Assembly (NCBI RefSeq): GCF_003991405.1
Contig: NZ_RPEN01000156.1
Span: 1 to 64,000 of the forward strand
DNA: 64,000 nucleotides
Reading direction: 5' to 3'
Source of the DNA: Pseudorhodobacter sp. E13
GTDB taxonomy: Bacteria > Pseudomonadota > Alphaproteobacteria > Rhodobacterales > Rhodobacteraceae
The position numbers were made by a program, and so were the translations under genes. The notes beneath the pieces were generated by a model, which searched no databases, had not been told where the DNA came from, and saw only the letters and a list, made by a program, of their open reading frames with translations. This document shows positions 1 through 7,548 of the stretch, piece after piece (the stretch's first letter is position 1; every line of letters starts with the position of its first letter).

Positions 1-12
1 CTTCAGTTTCAT
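1..12 (-). CDS. Start of a gene cut by the left edge (partial)
   Basis: Only four codons (M-K-L-K) lie in the window, reading leftward from an ATG at position 12. The call rests on a good ribosome binding site: on the minus strand AAGGGAA sits about eight bases before this ATG. A start with Met-Lys-Leu-Lys would suit a signal peptide or lipoprotein, but nothing about the product can be read here. It would be divergent from the lytic transglycosylase gene at 388. Confidence 0.4.
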
Positions 13-387
13 AGCATGTTCCCTTTCGAGGAAGTTGAGCATCAGGTTTCAAAACCGTTTCGGATCGTCTCGGTCAGGCCTCTGTTCCGTCCCGATACCC
101 GCTGCGGTATGACTTTGTTAAACACCCTGAATGTGGCAGGCGTTCGCAAGGAAACAGGCATTTTCAAGTGCGTCGCATTTTCTTCAATTCCGGGCAGACT
201 GTGTCGCAAAGCCCCGCCTTTGCTGGGGTTTTGGACAGTGGATGTGCCAAGCAAGGGCCGCCTTCGCTGTGGCATTCCGGCCAATCTGGGCGTTCCGGCC
301 ACAATTTGGCAGGGAAAAACAGTGGTCAGATGGGGCGATTCCTGACATGCTGGGCGCAATAAACAAGAAAAGAGCAGTCAGCATATC
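13..387. other. Intergenic region, 375 bases, no gene recognised
   Basis: The stretch separates the leftward gene start at 12 from the transglycosylase at 388. Open frames here have no ribosome binding site and unconvincing composition. A small GC hairpin (CCCC at 212-215 pairing with GGGG at 225-228, followed by TTTT) is present and could be a weak terminator or leader structure. Promoters for both divergent genes should lie here, but I cannot pick a convincing -35/-10 pair. Confidence 0.5.
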
Positions 388-1269
388 ATGCCGCATAAGG
401 CGCATTTGAAAGCCATTGCCGCTTTGGCAATCGGAGGCTTGGCTTTTGTGGGCCTCGCTGTGGCGCAGACTGCGCCCTATCAAGAAGATTTTTCGGCCCG
501 TCGCGTTGTGGTGCCGAAAAAGCAAAGCGGGCCGCGGATCACCGTGCAGATCGACCCGGCAGAGCAGGCAAAGCGGCTTGCGGTCGCCCCCAAACCCGCC
601 GCGGCCCCCGCGCAAGACGAGGCAGACAGCGAAATCGCTTCGGCGGCGGGGCTGGCCCCTGTCACCCCGACTGCCGCCTATGGCTGGTATTGGGACAAGG
701 TGCCGACAGCGCAAGGCGCCAAGGATGGTCGCTTCACGCTGGCCATGGCCAATCTGTCGCAAGGCCCGGCCGGGGCATCGGTGCGGGCGCCGCGCATGCA
801 GCACCTTCAGGAAGTCGCCACCCGCTATGGCACCGAAATATTGAAAGCGACGATCGGCACCAGCGTCTCTCCGGCTTTGGTGCTGGCCGTGATCGGTGTG
901 GAAAGCGCGGGCCAGCCCGAGGCGGTCAGCTCTGCCGGGGCGCAGGGGTTGATGCAGTTGATCCCGGCCACGGCGGAACGCTTTGGCGTCACGGATGCCA
1001 CTGACCCGGCCCAGAATATCAAGGGCGGCGTTGCCTATCTGAACTGGCTGATGGGGGAGTTTGACAGCGACCCGCTGATGGTTCTGGCCGCGTATAATGC
1101 GGGCGAAGGGGCGGTGCGGGCCAATAATGGCGTGCCCCCCTATGCCGAAACGCGCGACTATGTGCCAAAGGTGCTGGCCGCCTGGCAGGTCGCCCAAGGC
1201 CTGTGCCTGACCCCGCCGGAACTGGTGACGGACCCTTGTGTTTTCAAGGTGATTTCTGCGGGCGGGTGA
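388..1269 (+). CDS. Secreted lytic transglycosylase (SLT domain)
   Basis: A 293-residue protein that should cleave the MurNAc-GlcNAc bond of peptidoglycan in the periplasm. Residues 1-27 form a signal peptide ending AVAQ. A proline/alanine-rich linker follows, and the SLT lysozyme-like fold covers about 145-270. Visible family motifs are GVESAGQP with the likely catalytic Glu172, GAQGLMQLIPATAERFGV and AAYNAGEGAV. The ATG at 388 is chosen because it opens directly on the signal peptide, although the upstream purine stretch is weak as a ribosome binding site. It stands alone, with a tandem G/C hairpin repeat just downstream. The subfamily is not certain. Confidence 0.9.
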   Translation: MPHKAHLKAIAALAIGGLAFVGLAVAQTAPYQEDFSARRVVVPKKQSGPRITVQIDPAEQAKRLAVAPKPAAAPAQDEADSEIASAAGLAPVTPTAAYGWYWDKVPTAQGAKDGRFTLAMANLSQGPAGASVRAPRMQHLQEVATRYGTEILKATIGTSVSPALVLAVIGVESAGQPEAVSSAGAQGLMQLIPATAERFGVTDATDPAQNIKGGVAYLNWLMGEFDSDPLMVLAAYNAGEGAVRANNGVPPYAETRDYVPKVLAAWQVAQGLCLTPPELVTDPCVFKVISAGG

Positions 1270-1293
1270 TGGGCGCGCGCGCTGGACCCTAAA

Positions 1294-1386
1294 AAAAGCC
1301 GGGGGGGCAGCCCCCCCGGACCGAGCCAAAAGCCGGGGGGCAAGCCCCCCGGACCGAGCCAAAAGCCGGGGGGCCAGCCCCCCGGA
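1294..1386. repeat. Tandem G/C hairpin repeat, three copies
   Basis: Three consecutive units begin at 1294, 1328 and 1361 (34, 33 and about 26 bases). Each has the form AAAAGCC, then six or seven G, a short CAG/CAAG/CCAG, six or seven C, GGA; the first two add CCGAGCC. Every unit can fold into a G/C hairpin. The array lies between convergent genes (transglycosylase and scoB) and runs into the GGATATTTTTG element at 1391. It may act as a terminator for both sides. Confidence 0.85.
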
Positions 1387-1390
1387 CCCC

Positions 1391-1416
1391 CCGGGATATT
1401 TTTGCCGAAAAGAAAG
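1391..1416 (+). repeat. Dispersed intergenic element, copy A
   Basis: The stretch reads CCGGGATATTTTTGCC followed by GAAAAGAAAG. Near-identical copies lie in reverse orientation at 48298 and 55123, and shorter relatives at 42421 and 59211. In copies A, B and C the element sits beside a G/C hairpin. Hairpin then T-tract resembles an intrinsic terminator in the forward direction here. Its function is not established by the sequence. Confidence 0.75.
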
Positions 1417-1479
1417 CGGGCGCGGTCAGGGTTGCTCTGTCCGCGCCCGCGAGGTTTTTGATGTCAGGTCGTGGTTGTG

Positions 1480-2109
1480 TCAGGCAACAATCGTGGCTTC
1501 GGTTGCGGCGCGCAACTCGGCTTCGGTGACGCCATCGGCGCATTCGACGATTTTCAGCCCGCCTTCGACCACGTCCAGCACGCCCAGATTGGTAATGATG
1601 CGGTCCACCACGGCCTTGCCGGTCAGGGGCAGGGTGCATTGTTTCAGCAGTTTGCTCTCGCCGTGCTTGCTGGTGTGGTCCATCACCACCACCACACGGC
1701 CCACGCCTGCGACCAGATCCATCGCGCCGCCCATGCCTTTGACCAGCTTGCCGGGGATCATCCAGTTCGCCAGATCGCCGTTTTCGGCCACTTCCATCGC
1801 GCCCAGAATCGCCATGGCGATCTTGCCGCCGCGGATCATCGCGAAGGATTGCGCGGAATCGAAGAAGGCCGTTTGTGGCAGTTCGGTGATGGTTTGCTTA
1901 CCTGCGTTGATCAGATCGGCGTCTTCCTCCCCTTCAATCGGGAAGGGGCCCATGCCCAGCATGCCGTTTTCCGATTGCAGCGTCACCTCGATCCCTTCGG
2001 GGATATAGTTGCTGACCAGCGTCGGGATGCCGATGCCAAGGTTGACATACCAGCCGTCTTGCAGCTCCTGTGCCGCGCGTGCGGCCATTTGGTTGCGGTC
2101 CCATGCCAT
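1480..2109 (-). CDS. scoB: 3-oxoacid CoA-transferase, subunit B
   Basis: A 209-residue beta subunit of the enzyme that moves CoA between succinyl-CoA and acetoacetate (ketone body or acetoacetate use; cytoplasmic heterodimer). The segment SENGMLGMGP carries the expected catalytic Glu, residue 47. The glycine-rich NLGIGIPTLV lies near residue 23. I choose the ATG at 2109, two bases after the scoA stop, over an in-frame TTG at 2115 that overlaps scoA. It is cotranscribed with scoA. AtoA-type naming is an alternative, since substrate preference cannot be read from sequence. Confidence 0.93.
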   Translation of the reverse strand: MAWDRNQMAARAAQELQDGWYVNLGIGIPTLVSNYIPEGIEVTLQSENGMLGMGPFPIEGEEDADLINAGKQTITELPQTAFFDSAQSFAMIRGGKIAMAILGAMEVAENGDLANWMIPGKLVKGMGGAMDLVAGVGRVVVVMDHTSKHGESKLLKQCTLPLTGKAVVDRIITNLGVLDVVEGGLKIVECADGVTEAELRAATEATIVA

Positions 2110-2111
2110 GA

Positions 2112-2810
2112 TCAAGACGCCTTTCTGACGGTGCGCTGTTCGATACGTTTCTCATGCGCGCCTTGGATCAGGCGGTGCACATAGATGCCGGGCAGGTGGA
2201 TCGTATCGGGGTCGAGGCTGCCCAGCGGCACGATTTCCTCCACCTCGGCGACGCAGATCTTGCCGCAGGTCGCCGCAGGCGGGTTGAAGTTGCGCGCGGT
2301 TTTGCGGAACACGAGGTTGCCCGAGGGGTCCGCCTTCCAGGCCTTGACGATGGACAGATCGGCCACGATGCCGCGTTCCATGATGTATTCCTGCCCGTCG
2401 AAAGTCATCACCGGCTTGCCTTCGGCAATCACCGTGCCCACGCCGGTTTTGGTGTAAAAGCCGGGGATGCCCGCGCCACCGGCCCGCATCCGTTCGGCCA
2501 AAGTGCCTTGCGGGTTGAATTCCAGCTCCAGCTCGCCCGACAGATATTGCCGCATGAATTCGGCATTTTCGCCGACATAGGATGAGATCATCTTTTTCAC
2601 CTGCCGGGTTTCCAGCAGCATCCCAAGGCCGAACCCATCCACGCCCGCGTTATTGGATGCAACCGTCAGGTTCTTGGTGCCCGCATCGCGGATCGCCGCG
2701 ATCAGCAGTTCCGGAATACCGCACAGCCCAAACCCGCCCGCCGCAATCAGCATCCCATCGAACAAAACGCCGTCCAAGGCCGATGACGCATCCTTGTAAA
2801 TCTTCTTCAC
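2112..2810 (-). CDS. scoA: 3-oxoacid CoA-transferase, subunit A
   Basis: A 232-residue alpha subunit, partner of the adjacent scoB product. The family glycine-rich stretch GGFGLCGIP is at about residues 25-33, and the segment [10 protein letters not shown] further on is also typical. The start codon is GTG at 2810 (GTG AAG AAG), preceded on the minus strand by a GGGGGGAA run that can serve as ribosome binding site; no upstream ATG is available. The pair forms a two-gene operon running toward the G/C repeat at 1294-1386. Confidence 0.92.
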   Translation of the reverse strand: MKKIYKDASSALDGVLFDGMLIAAGGFGLCGIPELLIAAIRDAGTKNLTVASNNAGVDGFGLGMLLETRQVKKMISSYVGENAEFMRQYLSGELELEFNPQGTLAERMRAGGAGIPGFYTKTGVGTVIAEGKPVMTFDGQEYIMERGIVADLSIVKAWKADPSGNLVFRKTARNFNPPAATCGKICVAEVEEIVPLGSLDPDTIHLPGIYVHRLIQGAHEKRIEQRTVRKAS

Positions 2811-2972
2811 GCAAGTTCCCCCCGCATTGTGATGCCACAGTTTTGGCGAAGCCCGCAGCCCAAGTCAATTGCTGCGGCGCGGCGGAGCCGCTTTTCTGCC
2901 CGCCGCGCGCCGGGCTTGTGCATCTTGCCGGATTGATCGTCGCCGCCGGTGCTGTTAGAGCGGTTCGCGGTC

Positions 2973-3049
2973 GGGCCCATACTCCAATAGGTAGAGAGAG
3001 TGGACTTAAACTCCATCCAGTCTGGGTTCGAGTCCCAGTGGGCCCACCA
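2973..3049 (+). tRNA. tRNA with anticodon UAA and a short variable loop
   Basis: A complete cloverleaf can be drawn. The acceptor stem GGGCCCA (2973-2979) pairs with TGGGCCC (3039-3045), followed by discriminator A and an encoded CCA. The D-loop has the GG pair. The anticodon stem GTGGA/TCCAT carries loop CTTAAAC, so U33, anticodon TAA and A37 are in place. The T arm CTGGG-TTCGAGT-CCCAG is canonical. The codon read would be UUA (Leu), but the variable region is only five bases, whereas leucine tRNAs are class II with a long variable arm. Charging identity is therefore uncertain. It stands alone between scoA and uxuA. Confidence 0.75.
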
Positions 3050-3064
3050 CCTTTTCGCAAAGCC

Positions 3065-4264
3065 CTAGCCGTGGGACAGTGCGGCAATCACCCCGCGCAG
3101 TTCCGCCAGCCCTTTCAGCCGCCCGATAGAGGGGTAGCCCGGTTGCGCCTGCCGCTTCAGGTCGTCCAGAATGTCTTGGCCATGATCGGGGCGGAAGGGG
3201 ATAGAGGCATCCACGCGCCCTGCAGCTTTGCGGCGGGTTTCTTCGCGCAGGGCGGCCGCAATCACGGCGACCATATCGGTATCGCCGCCCAGATGCTCTG
3301 CCTCGTGGAAGGAACCGAAAACCCGGTCGGATTCACGTTTCACATTGCGGAGATGCAGGAATTGCACGCGGTCGCCCAAGCGGTCCATCATGCCGGGCAA
3401 GTCATTGTCGGGCCGCGCCCCAAGCGAGCCGGTGCATAGGGTGATGCCATTGGCAGGCAGGTCGACGGCTTGCATCAGCGCGGTGTAATCGGCCTCGGTC
3501 GACATCACGCGCGGCAGGCCCAGCAGCGGCACCGGCGGATCATCGGGGTGGCAGCACAGGCGCAGCCCCAATTCCTGCGCCACCGGGGCAACCTCGGTGA
3601 TGAAATCCACCAGATGCGCGCGCAACTGATCTGCGCTGATCTGGTCATATTCCGCCAGATGGCGGCGCACATCCGCCAACGAGAAATTCTCGGCAGCACC
3701 GGGCAGGCCAAAGACGATATTGCGGGCCAGCGCATCGCGGGCGGCATCATCCATCTTGGCAAACCGCTCTGCGGCGGCGGCGCGCAAGGCGTCGTCATAA
3801 TCCGCCTCTACCCCCGGCCGTTTCAGGATATGCAGATCGAAGGCGGCAAAATCCGTCAGGTCAAAGCGCATGCAGGTCGCGCCGGAAGGCAGGCGATAGG
3901 CAAGATCGGTGCGGGTCCAATCCAGCACCGGCATGAAATTGTAGCAAATCACCTCTACCCCGGCGGCGGCAAGGTTGCGCATGCTGGCCTTATAGGCGGT
4001 GATATGGTCGCGCCATGCGCCCTTTTGCTTCTTGATATCCTCTGACACGGGCAGGCTTTCCACCACATCCCAAGTCAGAGTGGAGGGGCCGCCATCGCGC
4101 ATCGTGGCGATCTCGGCTTTGCGCTTTTTGATCTGTTCCAGTGACCAGACCTGACCGGTGGGCACATGATGCAGCGCAGTCACGATACCTGTCGCCCCGG
4201 CCTGACGCACATCATCAATCGAAACCATGTCCTTTGGCCCGAACCAACGCCATGTTTGCCGCAT
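3065..4264 (-). CDS. uxuA: Mannonate dehydratase
   Basis: A 399-residue enzyme of the usual UxuA length, converting D-mannonate to 2-keto-3-deoxygluconate in hexuronate catabolism. Typical segments are the start MRQTWRWFGPKD, TALHHVPTG, CYNFMPVLDWTRTDL, LCCHPDDPP and LCTGSLGARPDND. These hold the His/Cys/Asp positions used for metal binding in the family. The open frame continues upstream to 5221, but the true start is the ATG at 4264, because upstream residues overlap the LpxR-like gene on the other strand. No uxuB or uxaC lies nearby, so the gene is isolated from its pathway. Confidence 0.93.
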   Translation of the reverse strand: MRQTWRWFGPKDMVSIDDVRQAGATGIVTALHHVPTGQVWSLEQIKKRKAEIATMRDGGPSTLTWDVVESLPVSEDIKKQKGAWRDHITAYKASMRNLAAAGVEVICYNFMPVLDWTRTDLAYRLPSGATCMRFDLTDFAAFDLHILKRPGVEADYDDALRAAAAERFAKMDDAARDALARNIVFGLPGAAENFSLADVRRHLAEYDQISADQLRAHLVDFITEVAPVAQELGLRLCCHPDDPPVPLLGLPRVMSTEADYTALMQAVDLPANGITLCTGSLGARPDNDLPGMMDRLGDRVQFLHLRNVKRESDRVFGSFHEAEHLGGDTDMVAVIAAALREETRRKAAGRVDASIPFRPDHGQDILDDLKRQAQPGYPSIGRLKGLAELRGVIAALSHG

Positions 4265-4363
4265 GCTGCTTATCCTTTTTACCGAGGGCTTTTCTGCGGG
4301 CTTTTCTGGCCGCTTCGCCCCTTTGCGCGCTTTGCCTTGATGTAGCAAACCTGCCGCTTGGTG

Positions 4364-4373
4364 ACTAGTATGG
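4364..4373 (+). promoter_or_regulatory. ACTAGTATGG motif, possible sugar-acid operator
   Basis: This ten-base motif is about 100 bases upstream of uxuA. Nine of its ten bases recur at 57445-57454 (ACTGGTATGG), just upstream of the SDR/FAH sugar-acid genes. GntR-family uronate regulators often bind sites containing TGGTA. The match is short and could be chance. Confidence 0.2.
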
Positions 4374-4534
4374 AAGCGTGGACCGCGTGGATGATACGCC
4401 GGGAAACTGCGGCCTTCGGGGCACAGGCGCGGGGCAAGTTGCGCCGGGCTGCGGGCTTTGACTGGCCAAACGCGCCGCGCGCCGCTTAGATTGGCGATGC
4501 GAGTGGGGGCTCGACTGTTGGTTTGGAATATCTG

Positions 4535-5452
4535 ATGCGTAAAGCCCTGACTGCGATTGCCGCTGCCCTTTTGTCCCTGCCGCTGCTGGCACAGCCCCTT
4601 GCGGCACAAGATCACAAGACCTTGGGCTTTGGCCGATTCTTCAACAATGATGCCTTGGGCGATGGCAAGGACCGTTGGCGCACAGGCTCTTACGCTTTGT
4701 CGATTGTTCGCGGGCAGGGCTGGGACGGGGTCTTGCCGAACCAGATCGGCGCGCTGCTGGAATACCGCCTGCGGACCGAGATCATCGCACCGGAAAACCT
4801 TGCCAAACCCGCCGCGATGGATCGCCGCTATGTCGGGGCCTTCTCGGCAGGGCTGCATTCGCATTTCGCGCGCGGCGCTGTGGATATGCGCGTCGGGCTG
4901 GATGTGGTCGCAACCGGGCCGCAAACCGGGGTGGGCAAGTTGCAGCGCCAGTTGCACAAGATATTCGGCATGGCGACGCCGGGCGATCTGTCGATGCAGA
5001 TCCCCAATCACGTCTATCCGACCCTCTCGGCCGAACTGTCCCGCAGCTATGATCTGGGCCCCGCCCACCTGCGCCCCTTTGCCGAGGCACAGGCCGGTGT
5101 GGAAACCTATCTGCGGGTCGGGGGCGATATCAGCTTTGGCAGCTTTGGTCAGGGCAGTCTGATGCTGCGCGATCAGGTGACAGGCCACCGCTTTACCGGG
5201 GTGCAAGGCGATGCGGGCCAAGGGTTCAGCTTTACACTGGGCGGTGATGTGGCCCGCGTGTTCGACACCGCCTATCTGCCCGACGGGGGTTCCGTTACGT
5301 CAAGCGATGCGCGCGGGCGACTGCGCGCCGGTGTGAACTGGCGCGGCGAAAAATCCCAGATATTTTATGGCGTTACCCATCTTGGCTCCGAATTCAAAGA
5401 GCAGAAATCCGGCCAGACACTCGGCTCGCTCCGGCTCCATATTCGATTCTAG
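4535..5452 (+). CDS. LpxR-like lipid A 3'-O-deacylase (outer membrane beta-barrel)
   Basis: A 305-residue protein with signal peptide MRKALTAIAAALLSLPLLA and a C-terminal aromatic residue, as expected for an outer-membrane beta-barrel. The segment RFFNNDALGDGKDRWRTGSY matches the active-site start of LpxR (DUF2219), where Asn-Asp and a Ser follow. QRQLHKIFG matches the Q...H...G segment that carries the LpxR histidine. Alternating hydrophobic strands fill the rest. LpxR removes the 3' acyloxyacyl chain of lipid A; that activity is inferred here. The ATG at 4535 is preferred over a TTG at 4523 because it begins the signal peptide. Confidence 0.8.
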   Translation: MRKALTAIAAALLSLPLLAQPLAAQDHKTLGFGRFFNNDALGDGKDRWRTGSYALSIVRGQGWDGVLPNQIGALLEYRLRTEIIAPENLAKPAAMDRRYVGAFSAGLHSHFARGAVDMRVGLDVVATGPQTGVGKLQRQLHKIFGMATPGDLSMQIPNHVYPTLSAELSRSYDLGPAHLRPFAEAQAGVETYLRVGGDISFGSFGQGSLMLRDQVTGHRFTGVQGDAGQGFSFTLGGDVARVFDTAYLPDGGSVTSSDARGRLRAGVNWRGEKSQIFYGVTHLGSEFKEQKSGQTLGSLRLHIRF

Positions 5453-5556
5453 CAATACGATTCCCGCAAACTGTGGCTTTCCTGCTATAGCCAAGCGGAA
5501 TCTCGCCTGTTAACCTTCGTTTATAAACTATAAAAAAACGAGCAGGCACACAGGCA

Positions 5557-6630
5557 ATGGGAACGGGCTTCAAGGGCACGTTCGTCATCTCTTGGTCACA
5601 GACAGAAACAGACGGCCTGAAGGCCGCACCGTTGGACGTTCTTGCCGTTGGCGCCTCGTGGCGCTGGACGGGTGAGACAGTGCGCGTCGACGGGGCGCAG
5701 GACGTTTTGCTTCTGGAAGGGGCTTTGGGGGCAGCGGACATACGGAAAAAAGCGGCGCGCACCGTGCGCCGTCTGATCGGCGCGGCGCTTCCGGTGGGTG
5801 GGGACCCTGCGGCAGGCGTGGCCGATCATGATCTTGATGCGCCCGAACAGGGCTTCATCGTCACCAATGGCACCCACAGCTATACCGTCACCTTGATCGA
5901 GGTGCCCGACACCGGCGCGCGGCTGTTGATGTTCGTGGATGAAATCCCGCCCCGCGATGTCGATCTGTGGGTGGTGCGACTGGCGATTGACCGCACCGCA
6001 CAGGCGGCAGGCGCGCGCGCGGCGGGCGGGGTGATCTGCTTTACCCCCGGCACCGCCATCCGCACCGCCGATGGGGCCAAGCGGATCGAAGATCTGCGCC
6101 CCGGCGACTGGATTTCCACCAAGGATAACGGCCAGCAGGAAATTCTGTGGACGGGCCACCGCCGCATGACAGGCGCGCGGCTGCACGCCATGCCGCATCT
6201 GCGCCCCATCCGCTTCCGTGCCGGCGCTTTGGGTCTTGGCCGCCCGGATGACGATTTGCTCGTCTCGCCCCAGCACCGGATGCTGGTCAACGGCCCCGCA
6301 GCACAGGCCTTGTTCAACACCAGCGAAGTTCTGGTCGCCGCCGAAGACCTGATCAATGATGTGTCGATCACCGTCGATCATACCCAGCGCGAAGTCACCT
6401 ATATCCATATTCTGCTGGAACGGCATCAGGTGATCTGGGCGAACGGGCTGGAAACCGAAAGCTTCCACCCCTCCAACACCGCGCTGGATACGGTGGCCCC
6501 CGAACAACGGGCCAGCCTGCTGCACCTGCTGCCGGGGCTGGAGGTGAACCCGCATGTCTATGGCGATTATGCGCGGCGCAACCTGTCCGGCTCGGAAGCG
6601 GCGATCCTGATGCACAGTCTGGCCGCCTGA
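5557..6630 (+). CDS. Hint (Hedgehog/intein-type) domain protein
   Basis: A 357-residue protein in two parts. Residues 1-160 have no domain I recognise and no signal peptide. From about residue 165 a Hint module starts at VICFTPGTAIRTADG, continues with KRIEDLRPGDWI, and contains LVSPQHRMLV, which holds the usual catalytic His. The Cys after VI would be the first residue of the self-processing domain. Such single-Hint proteins are frequent in Rhodobacterales, but their processing and target are not known. It stands alone with an AT-rich upstream region; the rpsD promoter begins just after its stop. Confidence 0.85.
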   Translation: MGTGFKGTFVISWSQTETDGLKAAPLDVLAVGASWRWTGETVRVDGAQDVLLLEGALGAADIRKKAARTVRRLIGAALPVGGDPAAGVADHDLDAPEQGFIVTNGTHSYTVTLIEVPDTGARLLMFVDEIPPRDVDLWVVRLAIDRTAQAAGARAAGGVICFTPGTAIRTADGAKRIEDLRPGDWISTKDNGQQEILWTGHRRMTGARLHAMPHLRPIRFRAGALGLGRPDDDLLVSPQHRMLVNGPAAQALFNTSEVLVAAEDLINDVSITVDHTQREVTYIHILLERHQVIWANGLETESFHPSNTALDTVAPEQRASLLHLLPGLEVNPHVYGDYARRNLSGSEAAILMHSLAA

Positions 6631-6644
6631 TCGGTCAGCCCCTG

Positions 6645-6672
6645 TTGACACGGCCAATCGGGCCTGTATAAG
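6645..6672 (+). promoter_or_regulatory. Sigma-70 promoter of rpsD
   Basis: TTGACA (6645-6650) is a perfect -35 box. After a 16-base spacer, TATAAG (6667-6672) is a good -10 box. It starts 15 bases after the Hint gene stop codon and drives a leader of about 130 bases before rpsD. Confidence 0.8.
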
Positions 6673-6681
6673 CCCGCCAGT

Positions 6682-6701
6682 CCCCGGATGTATGTCCGGG
6701 G
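6682..6701 (+). promoter_or_regulatory. Hairpin in the rpsD leader
   Basis: CCCCGGA and TCCGGGG form a seven-pair stem around the loop TGTATG, at the expected start of the rpsD transcript, and are followed by ATTTT. It could be an attenuator or an S4 autoregulation element. S4 is known to regulate its own operon in other bacteria, but the structure here is not one I can match. Confidence 0.45.
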
Positions 6702-6810
6702 ATTTTCATTGGTGTTGGTGGCCCCCGCAAGGGGAACCCTGTCACCCAAAGCCAGAAATGGCCGCGGGGAAGGACAACGCCCTTCAAAAACGTAAAGAAG
6801 GAGATCAGAG

Positions 6811-7431
6811 ATGACCAAACGCACCTCTGCCAAGCACAAAATTGACCGCCGCATGGGCGAAAACATCTGGGGCCGTCCGAAATCCCCGGTGAACAAGCGT
6901 GAATACGGCCCCGGCCAGCACGGCCAGCGCCGCAAGAACAAACTGTCTGACTTCGGCACCCAGCTGCGCGCCAAGCAAAAGCTGAAGGGTTACTACGGCG
7001 ACCTGACCGAAAAGCAGTTCCGCAAGATCTATACCGAAGCAGAACGCGTAAAGGGCGATACCGGCGAGATGCTGGTGGGCCTGCTGGAGCGTCGTCTGGA
7101 CGCCATCGTTTACCGCGCGAAATTCGTGCCGACCGTGTTCGCGGCCCGTCAGTTCGTGAACCACGGCCATGTCACCGTGAACGGCCAGCGCGTGAACATC
7201 GCGTCCTACCGTTGCAAAGAAGGCGACGTGATCGCGGTTCGTGACCGTTCCAAGCAACTGGCCATCGTGCTGGAAGCTGTGGCCCTGGCCGAGCGTGACG
7301 TGCCCGACTACATTGAAGTCGATCACTCCAAGATGACCGCGACCTTCGTGCGCACCCCGACCTTGGGCGATGTGCCCTATCCGGTTCAGATGGAACCGAA
7401 CCTCGTGGTCGAATATTACGCCAAGAACTGA
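6811..7431 (+). CDS. rpsD: 30S ribosomal protein S4
   Basis: A 206-residue primary 16S rRNA-binding protein that nucleates small-subunit assembly. The start [20 protein letters not shown] and the GPGQHGQRR segment are standard alphaproteobacterial S4. An S4 RNA-binding domain covers about 95-160 ([30 protein letters not shown]). There is no N-terminal zinc cysteine cluster, so it is the C-minus form. AAGAAGGAGAT gives a strong ribosome binding site. It is monocistronic here, with its own promoter and terminator. Confidence 0.98.
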   Translation: MTKRTSAKHKIDRRMGENIWGRPKSPVNKREYGPGQHGQRRKNKLSDFGTQLRAKQKLKGYYGDLTEKQFRKIYTEAERVKGDTGEMLVGLLERRLDAIVYRAKFVPTVFAARQFVNHGHVTVNGQRVNIASYRCKEGDVIAVRDRSKQLAIVLEAVALAERDVPDYIEVDHSKMTATFVRTPTLGDVPYPVQMEPNLVVEYYAKN

Positions 7432-7455
7432 TCTGCCCCAAACGGGACAATCGAG

Positions 7456-7485
7456 AACGCCGCCCCCAACCGGGCGGCGTTTTTT
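7456..7485 (+). terminator. Intrinsic terminator of rpsD
   Basis: CGCCGCCC (7458-7465) pairs with GGGCGGCG (7472-7479) around CCAACC, followed by a TTTTTT tract. Confidence 0.93.
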
Positions 7486-7548
7486 CTTGCGTGCAGGGGA
7501 AATTGCATTACTTTTTTCGCCAGTTTTTTTTGAACTGAGAGATTAGCT

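Noticed and set aside
16-345. Open frames in the first 350 bases
   Set aside because: Several overlapping frames on both strands, none with a ribosome binding site or family features.
1294-1386. Tandem repeat as a CRISPR array
   Set aside because: Units are contiguous self-complementary hairpins without spacers, and no cas gene is present.
2973-3049. The tRNA gene as an integration site
   Set aside because: No integrase, no repeated 3' tRNA end and no foreign composition were seen nearby.
4265-5221. N-terminal extension of the mannonate dehydratase frame to 718 codons
   Set aside because: The extra 319 codons overlap the LpxR-like gene in antisense, lack UxuA homology, and the conserved start MRQTWRWFGPKD lies at 4264.
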